A DNA stretch of 64,000 nucleotides from an uncultured Lachnospiraceae bacterium (GCA_947564305.1 CANOBT010000007.1:6714-70713); one strand, 5' to 3'; shown: positions 46,056 through 55,963, counted from the stretch's first letter. Made by a program: numbers and translations. The notes: a model not told the origin generated them from the sequence alone.

Positions 46056-47411
46056 ATGTCTATGAAAAGCAAAAACCTGCCTGCGAATCAGATTACAGAA
46101 GGAATCATCTGGAAGCAGCTTTTGATTTTTTTCTTTCCCATTGTATTTGGTACTTTCTTTCAACAATTATATAATACCATTGATACGATCATTGTAGGTC
46201 ATTTTCTCGGCAAGAGTGCACTCGCCAGCGTGGGAGGCTCCTCCACACAGATTGTCAATCTGGTGGTTGGTTTTTTCACAGGGCTTTCCTCTGGTGCATC
46301 CGTAATCATCGCTCAGTTTTATGGAGCTCAAAACGAGCGTGCCGTACAGGAAAGCCTGCATACATCCTATGCCTTTTCCATCATCGGGAGCATTGTTATT
46401 TCCATCCCTGGTATTTTGCTGGCGCCTCATCTGCTGCGCTGGATGAACACGCCGTCTGAGCTGATACAGGACTCGACCTTATATCTGAGAATTTATTTTG
46501 CCGGAATCCTGTTTGTGTTTATTTTTAATATCGGCTCCAGTATCCTGCGTGCCATCGGGGATTCTAAACATCCGCTTTATTACCTGATGATCTGCTGCCT
46601 GCTGAATATTATTCTGGACATCGTATGTGTCGTACAATTTCAGATGGGAGTAGCCGGCGCTGCTGTTGCTACATTTTTTTCACAGGCCATCAGTGCGCTC
46701 CTGGTCACACAGAAGCTTATGAAATCCGATGGAATCCTGAAATTGTCTCTTAGAAAACTGCGCTTTCATGCAAATGTATTGAAATCCCTGCTCCGCATCG
46801 GAATGCCTGCAGGATTTCAATCAATCATGTATAGCCTTTCCAACGTTTTCATCCAGACAGCGCTGAACAATTTTGGTACGGACACCGTGGCTGCATGGTC
46901 CGTGTATGGAAAGCTGGATGCGGTATTCTGGATGATCAGCGGTGCAATTGGTATCTCTATCACTACATTTGTAGGCCAAAACTTCGGCGCACGCAAATAT
47001 GACCGTGTCAAAAAAAGCGTGAAAGTATGCCTTGGCATTGACGCCGTGATATGCGTGGTGATGGTCCTGTTCCTGTTGTCCATGCGTATACCGCTTTTCA
47101 AAATTTTTACAAATGATGCTGATGTCATTCGAATCGGCTGCCAAATGATGTCCATTATCACCCCATGCTACATGTTTTTCATCTTTATTGAAGTATTGTC
47201 CGGGGCGCTGCGGGGAATCGGCGATGTATTGATTCCTACGCTGATTACATTAGGCGGAGTCTGTATTTTCCGTATCCTCTGGCTGCTTGGAGCACTCCGG
47301 CTCCACCCCACAATCAGCGCGATCATCCTCAGCTACCCGGTTACCTGGTTTACAACAGGGATACTGTTTATTGTCTATTATCTGTATCGTAAAAAGAAGG
47401 TTTTGGTATAG
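46056..47411 (+). CDS. MATE-family multidrug/metabolite exporter
   Basis: A 451-residue membrane protein with twelve predicted helices in two halves. The N-terminal FFFPIVFGTFFQQLYNTIDTIIVGHFLGKSALASVGGS and the second-half GMPAGFQSIMYSLSNVFIQTALNNFGTDTVAAW are typical of MATE transporters of the DinF/NorM-like clostridial group. Such proteins export cationic compounds using Na+ or H+ gradients. GGAGG lies upstream, at a rather long spacing of 12 bases; an in-frame ATG two codons on is an alternative start. No regulator is adjacent. Confidence 0.93.
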   Translation: MSMKSKNLPANQITEGIIWKQLLIFFFPIVFGTFFQQLYNTIDTIIVGHFLGKSALASVGGSSTQIVNLVVGFFTGLSSGASVIIAQFYGAQNERAVQESLHTSYAFSIIGSIVISIPGILLAPHLLRWMNTPSELIQDSTLYLRIYFAGILFVFIFNIGSSILRAIGDSKHPLYYLMICCLLNIILDIVCVVQFQMGVAGAAVATFFSQAISALLVTQKLMKSDGILKLSLRKLRFHANVLKSLLRIGMPAGFQSIMYSLSNVFIQTALNNFGTDTVAAWSVYGKLDAVFWMISGAIGISITTFVGQNFGARKYDRVKKSVKVCLGIDAVICVVMVLFLLSMRIPLFKIFTNDADVIRIGCQMMSIITPCYMFFIFIEVLSGALRGIGDVLIPTLITLGGVCIFRILWLLGALRLHPTISAIILSYPVTWFTTGILFIVYYLYRKKKVLV

Positions 47412-47424
47412 TACTTGCAAAAAA

Positions 47425-47526
47425 AGGCTGTCGCAGTAAACGAGAATCATACAACATATAGCTGTTTTTCAGATAACCGTTGACTATATATTTTATGGTT
47501 CAAACTTCATGCGACAGCCTCATTTT
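47425..47526. terminator. Large bidirectional terminator hairpin between MATE and ribU genes
   Basis: AGGCTGTCGCA (47425-47435) pairs perfectly with 47510-47520. Inside, GAATCATACAACATATAG (about 47443-47460) pairs with CTATATATTTTATGGTTC with few mismatches. The structure spans about 96 bases and has T-runs on both strands (ATTTTTT on plus, TTTTTTT on minus). Confidence 0.8.
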
Positions 47527-48153
47527 TTAGTTCATTTTAAAAATAGGGCGAATCTTTTTATAAATGATGAAAACAATCAAAGATACCAGTGTACCTTTCA
47601 GCAGATTGAACGGCGCTACCGCAAATACTACAAACGTAGTCAGGCTGGTAATGTGAGGATTCACAGCAGTTCCCATCTCCACCAGTGCATCAATCGGCAT
47701 ACCGAATGCTGCTCCATAAGCCGGAAGAAGGATATACGCATTGATAAGGCAGCCCAAAACAGTCATAATCACAGTCCCTGCTATCATACCAATCAAAGCG
47801 CCTTTTCTCGTATGGTTTTTCTTGTAAATAAATCCTGCCGGCACACACAGCGCGCATCCAATCGCGAAGTTTGCCGCCTCTCCGACTCCTGCCGTGATAG
47901 TTCCATTAATCAACAGATTCAGCAATATTTTGACAAATTCAATGACAGCCCCCGCCATCGGTCCCATAACAAAGCATCCGATCATGACCGGAACCTCGCT
48001 GAAATCAATTTCATAAAAGGAAGGTGCAAAGGGAAGCGGCACCTCAAACAGCATTAATACAATTGCGATTGCCGACAACATACCTATCTGCACGATCTTG
48101 CGGATATTTACCCTTGATTCTCTTCTTACTGCTGCATTTGTCTGTGTACTCAT
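47527..48153 (-). CDS. ribU: ECF transporter substrate-binding subunit for riboflavin (RibU)
   Basis: A 208-residue membrane protein with about six helices, the S component that captures riboflavin and works with a shared ECF energising module encoded elsewhere. Segments such as IGMLSAIAIVLMLFEVPLPFAPSFYEIDFSEVPVMIGCFVMGP and GEAANFAIGC are characteristic of RibU. The start is ATG 48153, nine bases after AAGGAG. The FMN riboswitch in its leader strongly supports riboflavin as the substrate. Confidence 0.95.
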   Translation of the reverse strand: MSTQTNAAVRRESRVNIRKIVQIGMLSAIAIVLMLFEVPLPFAPSFYEIDFSEVPVMIGCFVMGPMAGAVIEFVKILLNLLINGTITAGVGEAANFAIGCALCVPAGFIYKKNHTRKGALIGMIAGTVIMTVLGCLINAYILLPAYGAAFGMPIDALVEMGTAVNPHITSLTTFVVFAVAPFNLLKGTLVSLIVFIIYKKIRPIFKMN

Positions 48154-48246
48154 GTTACTTCTCTCCTTTAAAATGATAATCATATTTTGAAAAGAAAGAA
48201 AATCTTCATGGAAATCCTGTCACCCTCTGCAATGGAAATTAGAAAA

Positions 48247-48269
48247 ACCCCGGAATATACTTCCAGGGT
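48247..48269 (-). terminator. Riboswitch-controlled terminator before ribU
   Basis: A 9-bp stem with one G-T pair (ACCC..GGAA with TTCC..GGGT, five-base loop) followed on the minus strand by TTTTTCT. Its place between the FMN aptamer and ribU fits transcription attenuation. Confidence 0.82.
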
Positions 48270-48301
48270 CTTAATGTCTATCCACGCAACTATGGCATAA
48301 A

Positions 48302-48435
48302 TTTCTTCTCTCATCCAGACTATAACTGTCGGTACTGGAATTCTCTTCTGAAAAGAGTCACCAGTTCAGCCGCCTAAGCGGGTCGCGGACTATACCGCCG
48401 GTAGGGATTTGCACCCGGCCCCGAAGAATTCATTC
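48302..48435 (-). ncRNA. FMN riboswitch (RFN element)
   Basis: On the minus strand the conserved pieces are present in order: TTCGGGGCCGGGTGCAAATC, CCTACCGGCGGTATAGTC, CGCGACCCGC, and the closing GTCTGGATGAGAGAAG. It binds flavin mononucleotide and should turn ribU off by favouring the downstream terminator. Confidence 0.97.
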
Positions 48436-48449
48436 TTTTTACAGGAATT

Positions 48450-48478
48450 ATTATAACTCGTTATAAGTGCGATTTCAA
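48450..48478 (-). promoter_or_regulatory. Promoter for the riboswitch-ribU transcript
   Basis: Minus-strand TTGAAA (48478-48473) and TATAAT (48455-48450), 17-base spacer, just before the aptamer. Confidence 0.82.
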
Positions 48479-48624
48479 GACATATTTTAGGGATTGCACC
48501 AATTTTTTTCGCTTTTATATATGCAAAAATACCAATTCCTAAAGCTCTTTTCTATATGAAATATACCTCTCTGTCGTAAAATAGTTATTTTTTTAACTAT
48601 TTCCAAAAATTTTGAGGAATTTTA

Positions 48625-48652
48625 TTGATTTTATCGCTTTATCATGTATAAT
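48625..48652 (+). promoter_or_regulatory. Promoter for pckA
   Basis: TTGATT (48625-48630) and TATAAT (48647-48652), 16-base spacer, leaving a leader of about 85 bases. Confidence 0.65.
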
Positions 48653-48744
48653 ATGATATTGAAAGAGTGTCCGTTTTGTAGGAAAGAACTCCTAAATTCC
48701 TACATCTGCAGGCAAATATTTGAAGAAGAGAGGTTAAAATTAAA

Positions 48745-50349
48745 ATGGCAGAACTCAATTTAAGCAAGTATGGCATTACCGGAACTACGGAAATCGTGCA
48801 CAATCCTTCTTTTGAGACATTATTCGAAGAAGAAACAAAACCTGGTCTGGAAGGTTTTGAAAAAGGACAAGTGAGTGAACTTGGTGCAGTCAATGTAATG
48901 ACAGGTATCTATACTGGCCGTTCACCCAAAGATAAGTTCATCGTAATGGACGAGAACTCAAAAGATACTGTATGGTGGACTTCTGATGAATACAAAAATG
49001 ATAACCATCCGGCTTCTGAAGAGACATGGGCTGTTGTAAAAGATCTCGCATTGAAAGAACTTTCTAACAAGAGACTTTTCGTTGTAGATGCATTCTGCGG
49101 TACAAACGCTGATACCCGCATGGCAATCCGTTTTATCATGGAAGTTGCTTGGCAGGCTCACTTTGTTAAAAATATGTTCATCCAGCCTACAGACGAAGAA
49201 CTTGAAAACTTTGAACCAGATTTCGTTGTTTACAACGCTTCCAAGGCAAAAGTTGAAAATTATAAAGAGTTAGGATTGAATTCCGAGACAGCAGCAATGT
49301 TCAATATCACAAGCCGTGAGCAGGTTATTTTGAATACATGGTACGGTGGAGAGATGAAGAAAGGTATGTTCTCCATGATGAACTACTATCTGCCGCTGAA
49401 GGGCATCGCTTCCATGCACTGCTCTGCAAATACAGATATGAACGGCGAGAATACAGCAATCTTCTTCGGACTTTCCGGAACAGGTAAGACAACCCTTTCT
49501 ACAGATCCGAAGCGTCTCCTGATCGGTGATGACGAGCACGGCTGGGATGACAACGGTGTCTTCAACTTCGAAGGCGGCTGCTATGCTAAGGTTATCAACC
49601 TGGACAAAGAATCTGAGCCAGATATCTACAATGCAATCAAGCGCAACGCTCTTCTGGAGAACGTAACACTTGATGAAAACGGCAAGATTGATTTCAACGA
49701 TAAGAGTGTCACAGAGAATACTCGTGTATCTTATCCGATTGACCATATTGAAAAGATTGTTCGCCCGGTATCCGCAGCACCGGCAGCTAAGGAAGTTATC
49801 TTCCTTTCCGCAGATGCTTTCGGCGTACTTCCTCCTGTATCTATTCTGACTCCGGAACAGACACAGTACTATTTCCTGTCAGGATTTACAGCAAAACTTG
49901 CTGGTACAGAGCGTGGTATCACAGAGCCAACACCGACATTCTCCGCTTGCTTCGGACAAGCATTCCTGGAACTGCATCCGACAAAATACGGCGAAGAGCT
50001 GGTTAAGAGAATGGAAGCAAACGGCGCTAAGGCATACTTGGTAAATACCGGATGGAACGGCACAGGCAAACGTATCACCATCAAGGATACACGCGGTATC
50101 ATTGATGCAATCCTGAACGGCGATATCCTGAATGCACCGACAAAGAAGATTCCATACTTCAACTTTGAAGTTCCGACAGAGCTTCCGGGCGTTGACTCCG
50201 GTATCCTTGACCCACGTGATACTTATGCAGATGCTGCTGAGTGGGAGACAAAGGCAAAAGATCTGGCAGGAAGATTCATCAAGAACTTCAAGAAATATGA
50301 AGGAAATGATGCAGGAAAAGCTTTAGTTTCTGCTGGTCCTCAGTTATAA
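48745..50349 (+). CDS. pckA: Phosphoenolpyruvate carboxykinase (ATP)
   Basis: It interconverts oxaloacetate plus ATP and PEP plus CO2. In anaerobes it can run toward oxaloacetate for succinate or toward gluconeogenesis. Visible motifs are [10 protein letters not shown] (about 56-65), the P-loop GLSGTGKTT (242-250), the metal-binding [22 protein letters not shown] and the ATP-site region [11 protein letters not shown]. The length of 534 residues is normal for the ATP-dependent type. It has its own promoter; the purine-rich site GAGAGG lies rather far (about 12 bases) from the ATG. Confidence 0.98.
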   Translation: MAELNLSKYGITGTTEIVHNPSFETLFEEETKPGLEGFEKGQVSELGAVNVMTGIYTGRSPKDKFIVMDENSKDTVWWTSDEYKNDNHPASEETWAVVKDLALKELSNKRLFVVDAFCGTNADTRMAIRFIMEVAWQAHFVKNMFIQPTDEELENFEPDFVVYNASKAKVENYKELGLNSETAAMFNITSREQVILNTWYGGEMKKGMFSMMNYYLPLKGIASMHCSANTDMNGENTAIFFGLSGTGKTTLSTDPKRLLIGDDEHGWDDNGVFNFEGGCYAKVINLDKESEPDIYNAIKRNALLENVTLDENGKIDFNDKSVTENTRVSYPIDHIEKIVRPVSAAPAAKEVIFLSADAFGVLPPVSILTPEQTQYYFLSGFTAKLAGTERGITEPTPTFSACFGQAFLELHPTKYGEELVKRMEANGAKAYLVNTGWNGTGKRITIKDTRGIIDAILNGDILNAPTKKIPYFNFEVPTELPGVDSGILDPRDTYADAAEWETKAKDLAGRFIKNFKKYEGNDAGKALVSAGPQL

Positions 50350-50383
50350 AATCCGTTTTTATGAATCAGAAACGAAATATCTT

Positions 50384-50413
50384 GAAAAAGCCGCTGAAAA
50401 ATGCGGCTTTTTC
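50384..50413 (+). terminator. Terminator after pckA
   Basis: GAAAAAGCCGC pairs with GCGGCTTTTTC around an eight-base loop; the T-run is in the right arm. A second perfect 11-bp inverted repeat (50411-50421 with 50432-50442) follows immediately. Confidence 0.88.
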
Positions 50414-50518
50414 TATTGCATTTTTAGACGTATGCAATAGAAAGCCCCCTCTTTTGCTAAAGTCAAAATAGTATAATTTTCGGTTAAATTATCAAAAGAT
50501 TTTTCTAATAACATGTAT

Positions 50519-50524
50519 TATAAT
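50519..50524 (+). promoter_or_regulatory. Candidate -10 for the GH31 gene
   Basis: TATAAT at 50519-50524 in a very AT-rich stretch about 50 bases before the ATG; no clear -35. Confidence 0.35.
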
Positions 50525-50572
50525 ATCTCCATTGTTTTATAAACGATAATTTTTTTAAGGAGTGAAGCAGAT

Positions 50573-53011
50573 ATGGGAATGGAATATTATAAACTGAAGT
50601 CACATCCGGTATGCAGTGAAGGTGCGGCAGTTCTCGGAGAAAAATACAGGATTACTGTACTTACGCCTGCCCTGATCCGCTTGGAATACAATGAAAAAGG
50701 TGTGTTTGAAGACAGGGCAACACAGTCCATCTTAAACCGTAACTTTACGGTACCACAGTTTCAGGTTGTAGAGACAGCGGATGAGCTTTCGGTTTATACA
50801 GAGAGACTGGAGCTTCATTATGACCGGAATCCTTTTGCGGCTAACGGATTGAGAATCAAAATAAACGGCGGCTGGGGAAGCACCTGGCACTATGGAGAGG
50901 AACCAAAAGATTTAGGCGGAACTGCGCGTACATTGGATTGGGCCGATGGTCCGGCGGTTCTAAACCGCGCAGCATTTGACAGTACTTCTCCTGTTCGTGA
51001 GCATACGGTTGGAAAGGTACCAATCGAACATGGAGTGATTTCCAGAAATGACTTTTCTCTGATAGATGACAGCCGTTCCATGATTTTGAACGAGGACGGA
51101 TGGATTGAACCAAGGGAGTCCGGAGTTATCGATCTTTATTTCTTCGGCTATGGGCACCAGTATCTGGAGTGTCTGAAGGACTTCTATTATCTGTGCGGAA
51201 AGACCCCTTTGCTGCCAAGATATGCATTTGGGAACTGGTGGAGCCGTTACCATCGGTATACGCAAGAAGAATATAAAGAGCTGATAGAGCGTTTTGAGAG
51301 CGAAAAACTTCCGTTTTCTGTAGCAGTCATCGATATGGATTGGCATCTGGTGGATGACGTAGATCCTAAATATGGAAGCGGTTGGACAGGTTATACATGG
51401 AATAAGAGCTTTTTCCCTGAGCCCGCTGAATTTATGAACTGGCTTCATGAGCATGGAATGAAGATTACGCTGAACGTCCATCCGGCAGATGGAATCCGCG
51501 CTTTTGAGGAACCATATAAACGTATTGCTGAGAAGATGGGGATTGACCCGGAAACCGAGATTCCGGTACAGTTCGATCCGGCAGACCCGCATTTTATGGA
51601 AGTGTATCTGAAAGACCTGCATCATCCTCTTGAGGAGGAAGGCGTGGATTTCTGGTGGCTTGACTGGCAGCAGGGAACGGTAACGAAAGTACCGGGACTT
51701 GATCCTCTTTGGATGCTGAATCATTATCACTATCTGGACAGTAATTGGAAAGGGCGCCGATCTATTACATTTTCGCGGTATGCAGGAGTAGGAAGCCATC
51801 GGTATCCTGTCGGTTTCTCCGGTGATACGGTTATTTCCTGGGACAGCCTGAATTTTCAGCCCTATTTTACCAACACGGCAAGCAATATCGGTTATGGATG
51901 GTGGAGCCACGATATCGGCGGACATATGCAGGGCGTAAGGGATGATGAACTGATGGCCCGCTGGATACAATACGGCGTATTTTCCCCGATCAACCGTCTG
52001 CACAGTACAGATAACCCATTCAACGGAAAGGAACCCTGGAATTTTGACAAGATTACGCAAAATGTAATGGAAAAATATCTCCGTCTGCGTCATGGCCTGG
52101 TTCCATATCTGTATACGATGAACCGCAGAGCCCATGCAGAAGATCTGCCGCTGATCCAACCAATGTATTATATGGAACCAGAGCAGGATGAGGCATATAT
52201 CGTACCAAATGAATATTATTTTGGTTCGGAACTTCTGGTTTCCCCAATCACTGAGCCCCAGGATACCGTCGCAAGAGCGGCAAAGGCAACTACCTGGCTG
52301 CCTGCAGGACTCTGGGCAGATTTCTTTGACGGCACCGTATATCATGGTGGAAAAATGGTCAATCTGTGGAGAGGAATCGAAAATATTCCGGTCCTCATGA
52401 AGGCAGGCGCTATCGTGCCTATGAAGAATATGGACATTTTTGACAACAGTGTGGACAATCCGGAGAATATGGAAATAAAAATCTTCCCTGCAGAGAATGG
52501 AAATTTTACGCTCTGGGAAGACGCTGGAGATACCGCAGAGGATGCGGAGGAAAATTGGGCCCATACTCAGCTTACATTCAGCAGCGGAGCAAAGGCGCAG
52601 TTTACAATCGGAAACGCGGAAGGAAATCTATGTGTTCTTCCAGAGAACAGAACCTGGAAACTGGTATTTATTGCGGTGGAAAAAACTGCCGTTGAAGCTG
52701 TTGCAGATGGACAGCCCGTTGATGTGAAAGTATCCTATTGCGAAAATATCTCCAGTCTGATCGTAGAAATTCCGAAAACATCCATCGAGAAAGAGATTTG
52801 TATTACTTTCCCACAAGGACTCTCTATTGCAGCTCCAAAAATCGAGGAACGTTGCTATAAAGCCCTTAATAAGGCGCAGATAGAATACAATGTAAAAGCA
52901 GACATCTTGGACAATGTAAAAAGACTTGGAAAGGATGCCGTTGCCTCTCTTGCATGTATGAATCTCAATCCGGCACTGTTCGGCGAGCTCTGCGAGATAC
53001 TTACAGCCTGA
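50573..53011 (+). CDS. Glycoside hydrolase family 31 enzyme (alpha-glucosidase/alpha-xylosidase type)
   Basis: An 812-residue enzyme without signal peptide, so probably cytoplasmic, acting on alpha-linked glucosides or xylosides. The N-terminal beta-sandwich (about 20-205) leads into the catalytic barrel (about 210-560). The nucleophile motif FWWLDWQQG gives D364; the acid/base is D418 in GFSGDTVISWDS. WWSHDIGGH and the LRHGLVPYLYT segment are also typical. C-terminal beta domains follow (about 580-812). The start has AAGGAG ten bases upstream. It is convergent with the GH43 gene and shares its terminator. Substrate specificity cannot be read reliably. Confidence 0.95.
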   Translation: MGMEYYKLKSHPVCSEGAAVLGEKYRITVLTPALIRLEYNEKGVFEDRATQSILNRNFTVPQFQVVETADELSVYTERLELHYDRNPFAANGLRIKINGGWGSTWHYGEEPKDLGGTARTLDWADGPAVLNRAAFDSTSPVREHTVGKVPIEHGVISRNDFSLIDDSRSMILNEDGWIEPRESGVIDLYFFGYGHQYLECLKDFYYLCGKTPLLPRYAFGNWWSRYHRYTQEEYKELIERFESEKLPFSVAVIDMDWHLVDDVDPKYGSGWTGYTWNKSFFPEPAEFMNWLHEHGMKITLNVHPADGIRAFEEPYKRIAEKMGIDPETEIPVQFDPADPHFMEVYLKDLHHPLEEEGVDFWWLDWQQGTVTKVPGLDPLWMLNHYHYLDSNWKGRRSITFSRYAGVGSHRYPVGFSGDTVISWDSLNFQPYFTNTASNIGYGWWSHDIGGHMQGVRDDELMARWIQYGVFSPINRLHSTDNPFNGKEPWNFDKITQNVMEKYLRLRHGLVPYLYTMNRRAHAEDLPLIQPMYYMEPEQDEAYIVPNEYYFGSELLVSPITEPQDTVARAAKATTWLPAGLWADFFDGTVYHGGKMVNLWRGIENIPVLMKAGAIVPMKNMDIFDNSVDNPENMEIKIFPAENGNFTLWEDAGDTAEDAEENWAHTQLTFSSGAKAQFTIGNAEGNLCVLPENRTWKLVFIAVEKTAVEAVADGQPVDVKVSYCENISSLIVEIPKTSIEKEICITFPQGLSIAAPKIEERCYKALNKAQIEYNVKADILDNVKRLGKDAVASLACMNLNPALFGELCEILTA

Positions 53012-53022
53012 AATATACCATA

Positions 53023-53069
53023 AAAATGAGAGAATACCTGCGCAAGTTAACTGAGTATTCTCTCATTTT
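53023..53069. terminator. Bidirectional terminator between GH31 and GH43 genes
   Basis: A perfect 15-bp stem (AAAATGAGAGAATAC at 53023-53037 with 53055-53069). T-rich ends occur on both strands. Confidence 0.85.
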
Positions 53070-53081
53070 CATTTCTATTAT

Positions 53082-54611
53082 CTACAGAAAAAATCTCCGA
53101 AAATCCATCCTCCCAGTTCCACGAAACGTAAGATAAAGCGCATTCGTCCCATCTGGTACACAAACTCCTCCGTAAATCGTTTTCCATTCCTGATTATCAC
53201 TGCACACAGGAATCTCGCCGCGGATTTTTCCATCCAACGCAGTTTTTACTTCCACAATCCCTTCTGCTTCTCCACGGATTTCCACCCCAAGCTTCATGAG
53301 ATTATGAAATTCAAAATATTTATAGCCTGCTGTGGAACCATCCTGCATGTTTCGTATATACTGTATCGGCTCATGCAGGTCTTTTTCCACCCACTCTGCC
53401 GTAGGTTCCATATCCAAAACATCCTGTGTCAGATACGGATAATCCATTTTCATATCTGCGGGGTGAGAAAAGACCGCACCGTCCGCCGCTGTCAAATGAC
53501 AGCAAATCCTTGCCGGATACTCTCCCTCTCCTTTTAACGGTCCGTCATTTAACCCGCAAGAAGTCACTTCTGCCTGATGGATATGTCCTGCCTTATCGAA
53601 ATAAATCTTTTCTGCACATCCCTGTCTGCTGAAATTCGTACGGTTAGTCTGACGGTGGTAAAAGATATACCACTGTTCCCCGACTTTCTCAATTCCTCCA
53701 TGCGTATTGCCAAGACAGTTTACAGACTCCTTCTCCGTCCGGCCATCAAGGAAAATATCACCTATATCCACAAGCGTTCCGCCAAATTGATATCCCGCGT
53801 CCGGTCTGTCACTAACCGCGTAGCACAACTCATGGCTTCTTACAGAGGAATATACAAAATAATATTTCCCATTTATTTTACGAATAGAGCTGGCCTCAAA
53901 AAATTCATGGCCTTCGTAACCGCTTCCTTCGCTTTCACAGATATCAGGGAGCAGCTTCTTCGGTTCTTCTTTCAAAGTCAGCATATCCTCCTGTAACTTC
54001 ATGACCTGTGACCCTTTCGTTCCATCCGCATGCTCTTTCTTCATCGGAGCATTACCGGAATAGAGATAGATTGTTCTGTCCTCATCAATAAAAATACCTG
54101 GGTCGAACTGAATCAAATCTCCTTCCTTTCTTCCGAGCAGTGTTCCATCCTCATGGCGGACAAATCCCAAAAATTCATATTGTCCCGCCGGACTGTCACA
54201 TACTGCCACACCAATTTCAGGCAGGAAATCCAGACAATAATATAGATAGTATCTTCCATCCAGTCCTTTCACAACATCAGGAGCCCACATAGCATGGATT
54301 CCACGCGGATTGACATCTTCCTCTCCCTCAGGTTCGATTCCGAAAAGCAGTGTCTGCTCTGGTTCATCTTCCGAAATTTTCTGATTCCTGGGGTCCTGCG
54401 TCTTTTTATAAATAACTCCCTCATATCTCCAATCTGTCAAATTCTCCACATCGGCAGAATAACAAACATAGTCATTCAGACAGAAACCCGCGCCGCGAAA
54501 TCGGTCATGACTGCCAAACAAATAGATACGTTCTTCAAATACATGCGGTTCTCCATCCGGAATATACTCAAAGGATGGAAGATAGGGATTATATACTTGT
54601 GCTTTTGTCAT
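53082..54611 (-). CDS. Glycoside hydrolase family 43 enzyme (arabinosidase/xylosidase type) with C-terminal carbohydrate-binding-like domain
   Basis: A 509-residue protein with no signal peptide. The five-bladed propeller (about 1-300) shows the GH43 triad regions: PDGEPHVF (base aspartate region), FDPGIFIDEDRTIYLYSG (pKa-modulating aspartate) and FFEASSIRK (acid glutamate). The C-terminal 140 residues resemble a CBM6-like beta-sandwich (YKYFEFHNL and NALYLTFRGTGRMDF). The start is ATG 54611, six bases after GGAGGAG; the frame upstream to 54704 runs into the previous gene's end. It is the last gene of the kinase/binding-protein unit, so arabinose- or xylose-containing oligosaccharides are likely substrates. 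Confidence 0.9.
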   Translation of the reverse strand: MTKAQVYNPYLPSFEYIPDGEPHVFEERIYLFGSHDRFRGAGFCLNDYVCYSADVENLTDWRYEGVIYKKTQDPRNQKISEDEPEQTLLFGIEPEGEEDVNPRGIHAMWAPDVVKGLDGRYYLYYCLDFLPEIGVAVCDSPAGQYEFLGFVRHEDGTLLGRKEGDLIQFDPGIFIDEDRTIYLYSGNAPMKKEHADGTKGSQVMKLQEDMLTLKEEPKKLLPDICESEGSGYEGHEFFEASSIRKINGKYYFVYSSVRSHELCYAVSDRPDAGYQFGGTLVDIGDIFLDGRTEKESVNCLGNTHGGIEKVGEQWYIFYHRQTNRTNFSRQGCAEKIYFDKAGHIHQAEVTSCGLNDGPLKGEGEYPARICCHLTAADGAVFSHPADMKMDYPYLTQDVLDMEPTAEWVEKDLHEPIQYIRNMQDGSTAGYKYFEFHNLMKLGVEIRGEAEGIVEVKTALDGKIRGEIPVCSDNQEWKTIYGGVCVPDGTNALYLTFRGTGRMDFRRFFL

Positions 54612-54661
54612 ACACATCTCCTCCTCTTTCTTTTTATACCAAAATGATAAGGTGTCTCCAA

Positions 54662-55963
54662 TTATAAGGACTCCTCCTGCAGCCTGTCGAATTCCGCCAT
54701 ACATTCATCCACCGACGCACCGCCAAGCAATTCCCGCACAATCAGACAGGTATTTCCCCACTGTTCCACTTTCATGCCTGCATTGCTGGCAAGAACATAT
54801 GTCCCTTCATTCACTAAATCATTGAGGGGTTTTAATGCAGAAATACAGTCCACCTCAACATTTCTAGAGGGCGATATCACCTTGTTTGTCTCGGAATATA
54901 CTTCCAGTGCTTCATCTGACAGAATGATCTCCAGGACATCCAACGCATCCTCTTTATTCTCCGAATTTTCCAGAACGGATATTCCTGTCATCGACATAAC
55001 CGGCATCTGTCCTCTCTCACTCGGAAAACCAATCACCTGAAGGTTAAAGTCTGGTTTTCCATAGGCAGTCTCCGTATTGGCGGCTCCCCAATAGGCCATG
55101 ACAATGGGAGTCTCTTGAGCCAGAAAGTCCGGACCTTCCCCATCAATTGCTTCATAGGTGAGCGCTGTCTCGGCATCAATGTACCCCAGATCAATCATCT
55201 CTTTCAAATATTCGAATCCTTTGCGCATATAATCACTATATTTACGCTCTCCATTATTCAGCGCTTCAATCTCTGCCTCTGTATTGTCTCCGTTATAAAG
55301 GTCTGCATAGGCTTGCGCAAATACAAAGGTTTCAAGCCACCAACGGTTTGCTCCAACGGGTGTCTCAATTCCATTTTCTTTGAATACCCTGCAGCATTCC
55401 AAAAATTCCTCCGGCGTATTCGGCAGCTCAAGTTCATATTCGTCAAACATGTCTTTGTTCACAAACAACCCATAGACAACCACTTCCTGCGGTATTCCGA
55501 TCAGTTTCCCATCGACCGTATTTGCCGTCTTGACCTCTTCTCTCATATTTTTCACACAATCAAGACCAGACAAGTCTGCCAGTCTGCCTTCTTCTCCTGT
55601 CTTCTGAAGGACATCCGGATTCAGCAGATAGAAATCATCCATATCATTTCGTATCCGGTCAAGCGCCACATCGTCATAGGATTTCTCCTGGTAATCCGCA
55701 GCTGTATAAGTATTATATTCAACAGTCAGGCCAAGTTCTTCTTCCGCCATGATAATTGTCTTGTCAAATGCTGTTCTGGCGGCATTTTTAACATCCGGTT
55801 TTGACCTCTCCATCGGAGCAAACAGGACCACGGTCTTCCCTTCGTCTCCCTCGTCTTGAATCAGATTCTCACTGGAAACGCTCTTCTGCCCGCAGGAAAC
55901 CGCCATAAGAGCCATGACACCTGCCATTAAAACTGCCGCTGATTTTTTCTTACTTCTTTTCAT
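54662..55963 (-). CDS. Lipoprotein ABC-type extracellular solute-binding protein (family 1 type)
   Basis: A 433-residue binding protein. The N-terminus is a lipoprotein signal (MKRSKKKSAAVLMAGVMAL) with lipobox AVSC, so it is anchored outside the membrane. The mature part has the sugar-binding-protein pattern (GKLIGIPQEVVVYGLFVNKDMFDEY, TPEEFLECCRVFKENG, PIVMAYWGAANTETAYG). The start is ATG 55963, preceded by AAAGGAG; the frame is open to 55990 without a site. No permease or ATPase gene lies next to it; its neighbours are a hybrid sensor kinase upstream and GH43 downstream. It may therefore serve sensing rather than transport, or use permeases encoded elsewhere. Confidence 0.88.
   Translation of the reverse strand: MKRSKKKSAAVLMAGVMALMAVSCGQKSVSSENLIQDEGDEGKTVVLFAPMERSKPDVKNAARTAFDKTIIMAEEELGLTVEYNTYTAADYQEKSYDDVALDRIRNDMDDFYLLNPDVLQKTGEEGRLADLSGLDCVKNMREEVKTANTVDGKLIGIPQEVVVYGLFVNKDMFDEYELELPNTPEEFLECCRVFKENGIETPVGANRWWLETFVFAQAYADLYNGDNTEAEIEALNNGERKYSDYMRKGFEYLKEMIDLGYIDAETALTYEAIDGEGPDFLAQETPIVMAYWGAANTETAYGKPDFNLQVIGFPSERGQMPVMSMTGISVLENSENKEDALDVLEIILSDEALEVYSETNKVISPSRNVEVDCISALKPLNDLVNEGTYVLASNAGMKVEQWGNTCLIVRELLGGASVDECMAEFDRLQEESL

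Larger units (their letters stand above)
48154..48744. other. ribU-pckA divergent intergenic region (591 bp)
   Basis: It holds the ribU leader (terminator, FMN aptamer, promoter) on the minus strand and the pckA promoter on the plus strand. The 90 bases between the riboswitch terminator and the ribU ribosome-binding site show nothing further. No protein gene is apparent. Confidence 0.7.

Noticed and set aside
48281..48300. A short match (ACTATGGCAT) to the stem-loop repeat in the ribU leader
   Set aside because: Only ten bases match and the rest of the element is missing; not counted as a third copy.
50960..52564. A 534-codon open frame on the minus strand inside the GH31 gene
   Set aside because: It lies wholly antisense to a well-conserved enzyme, its product shows no domain and an unnatural Cys/His/Ile-rich composition, and no ribosome-binding site is seen.
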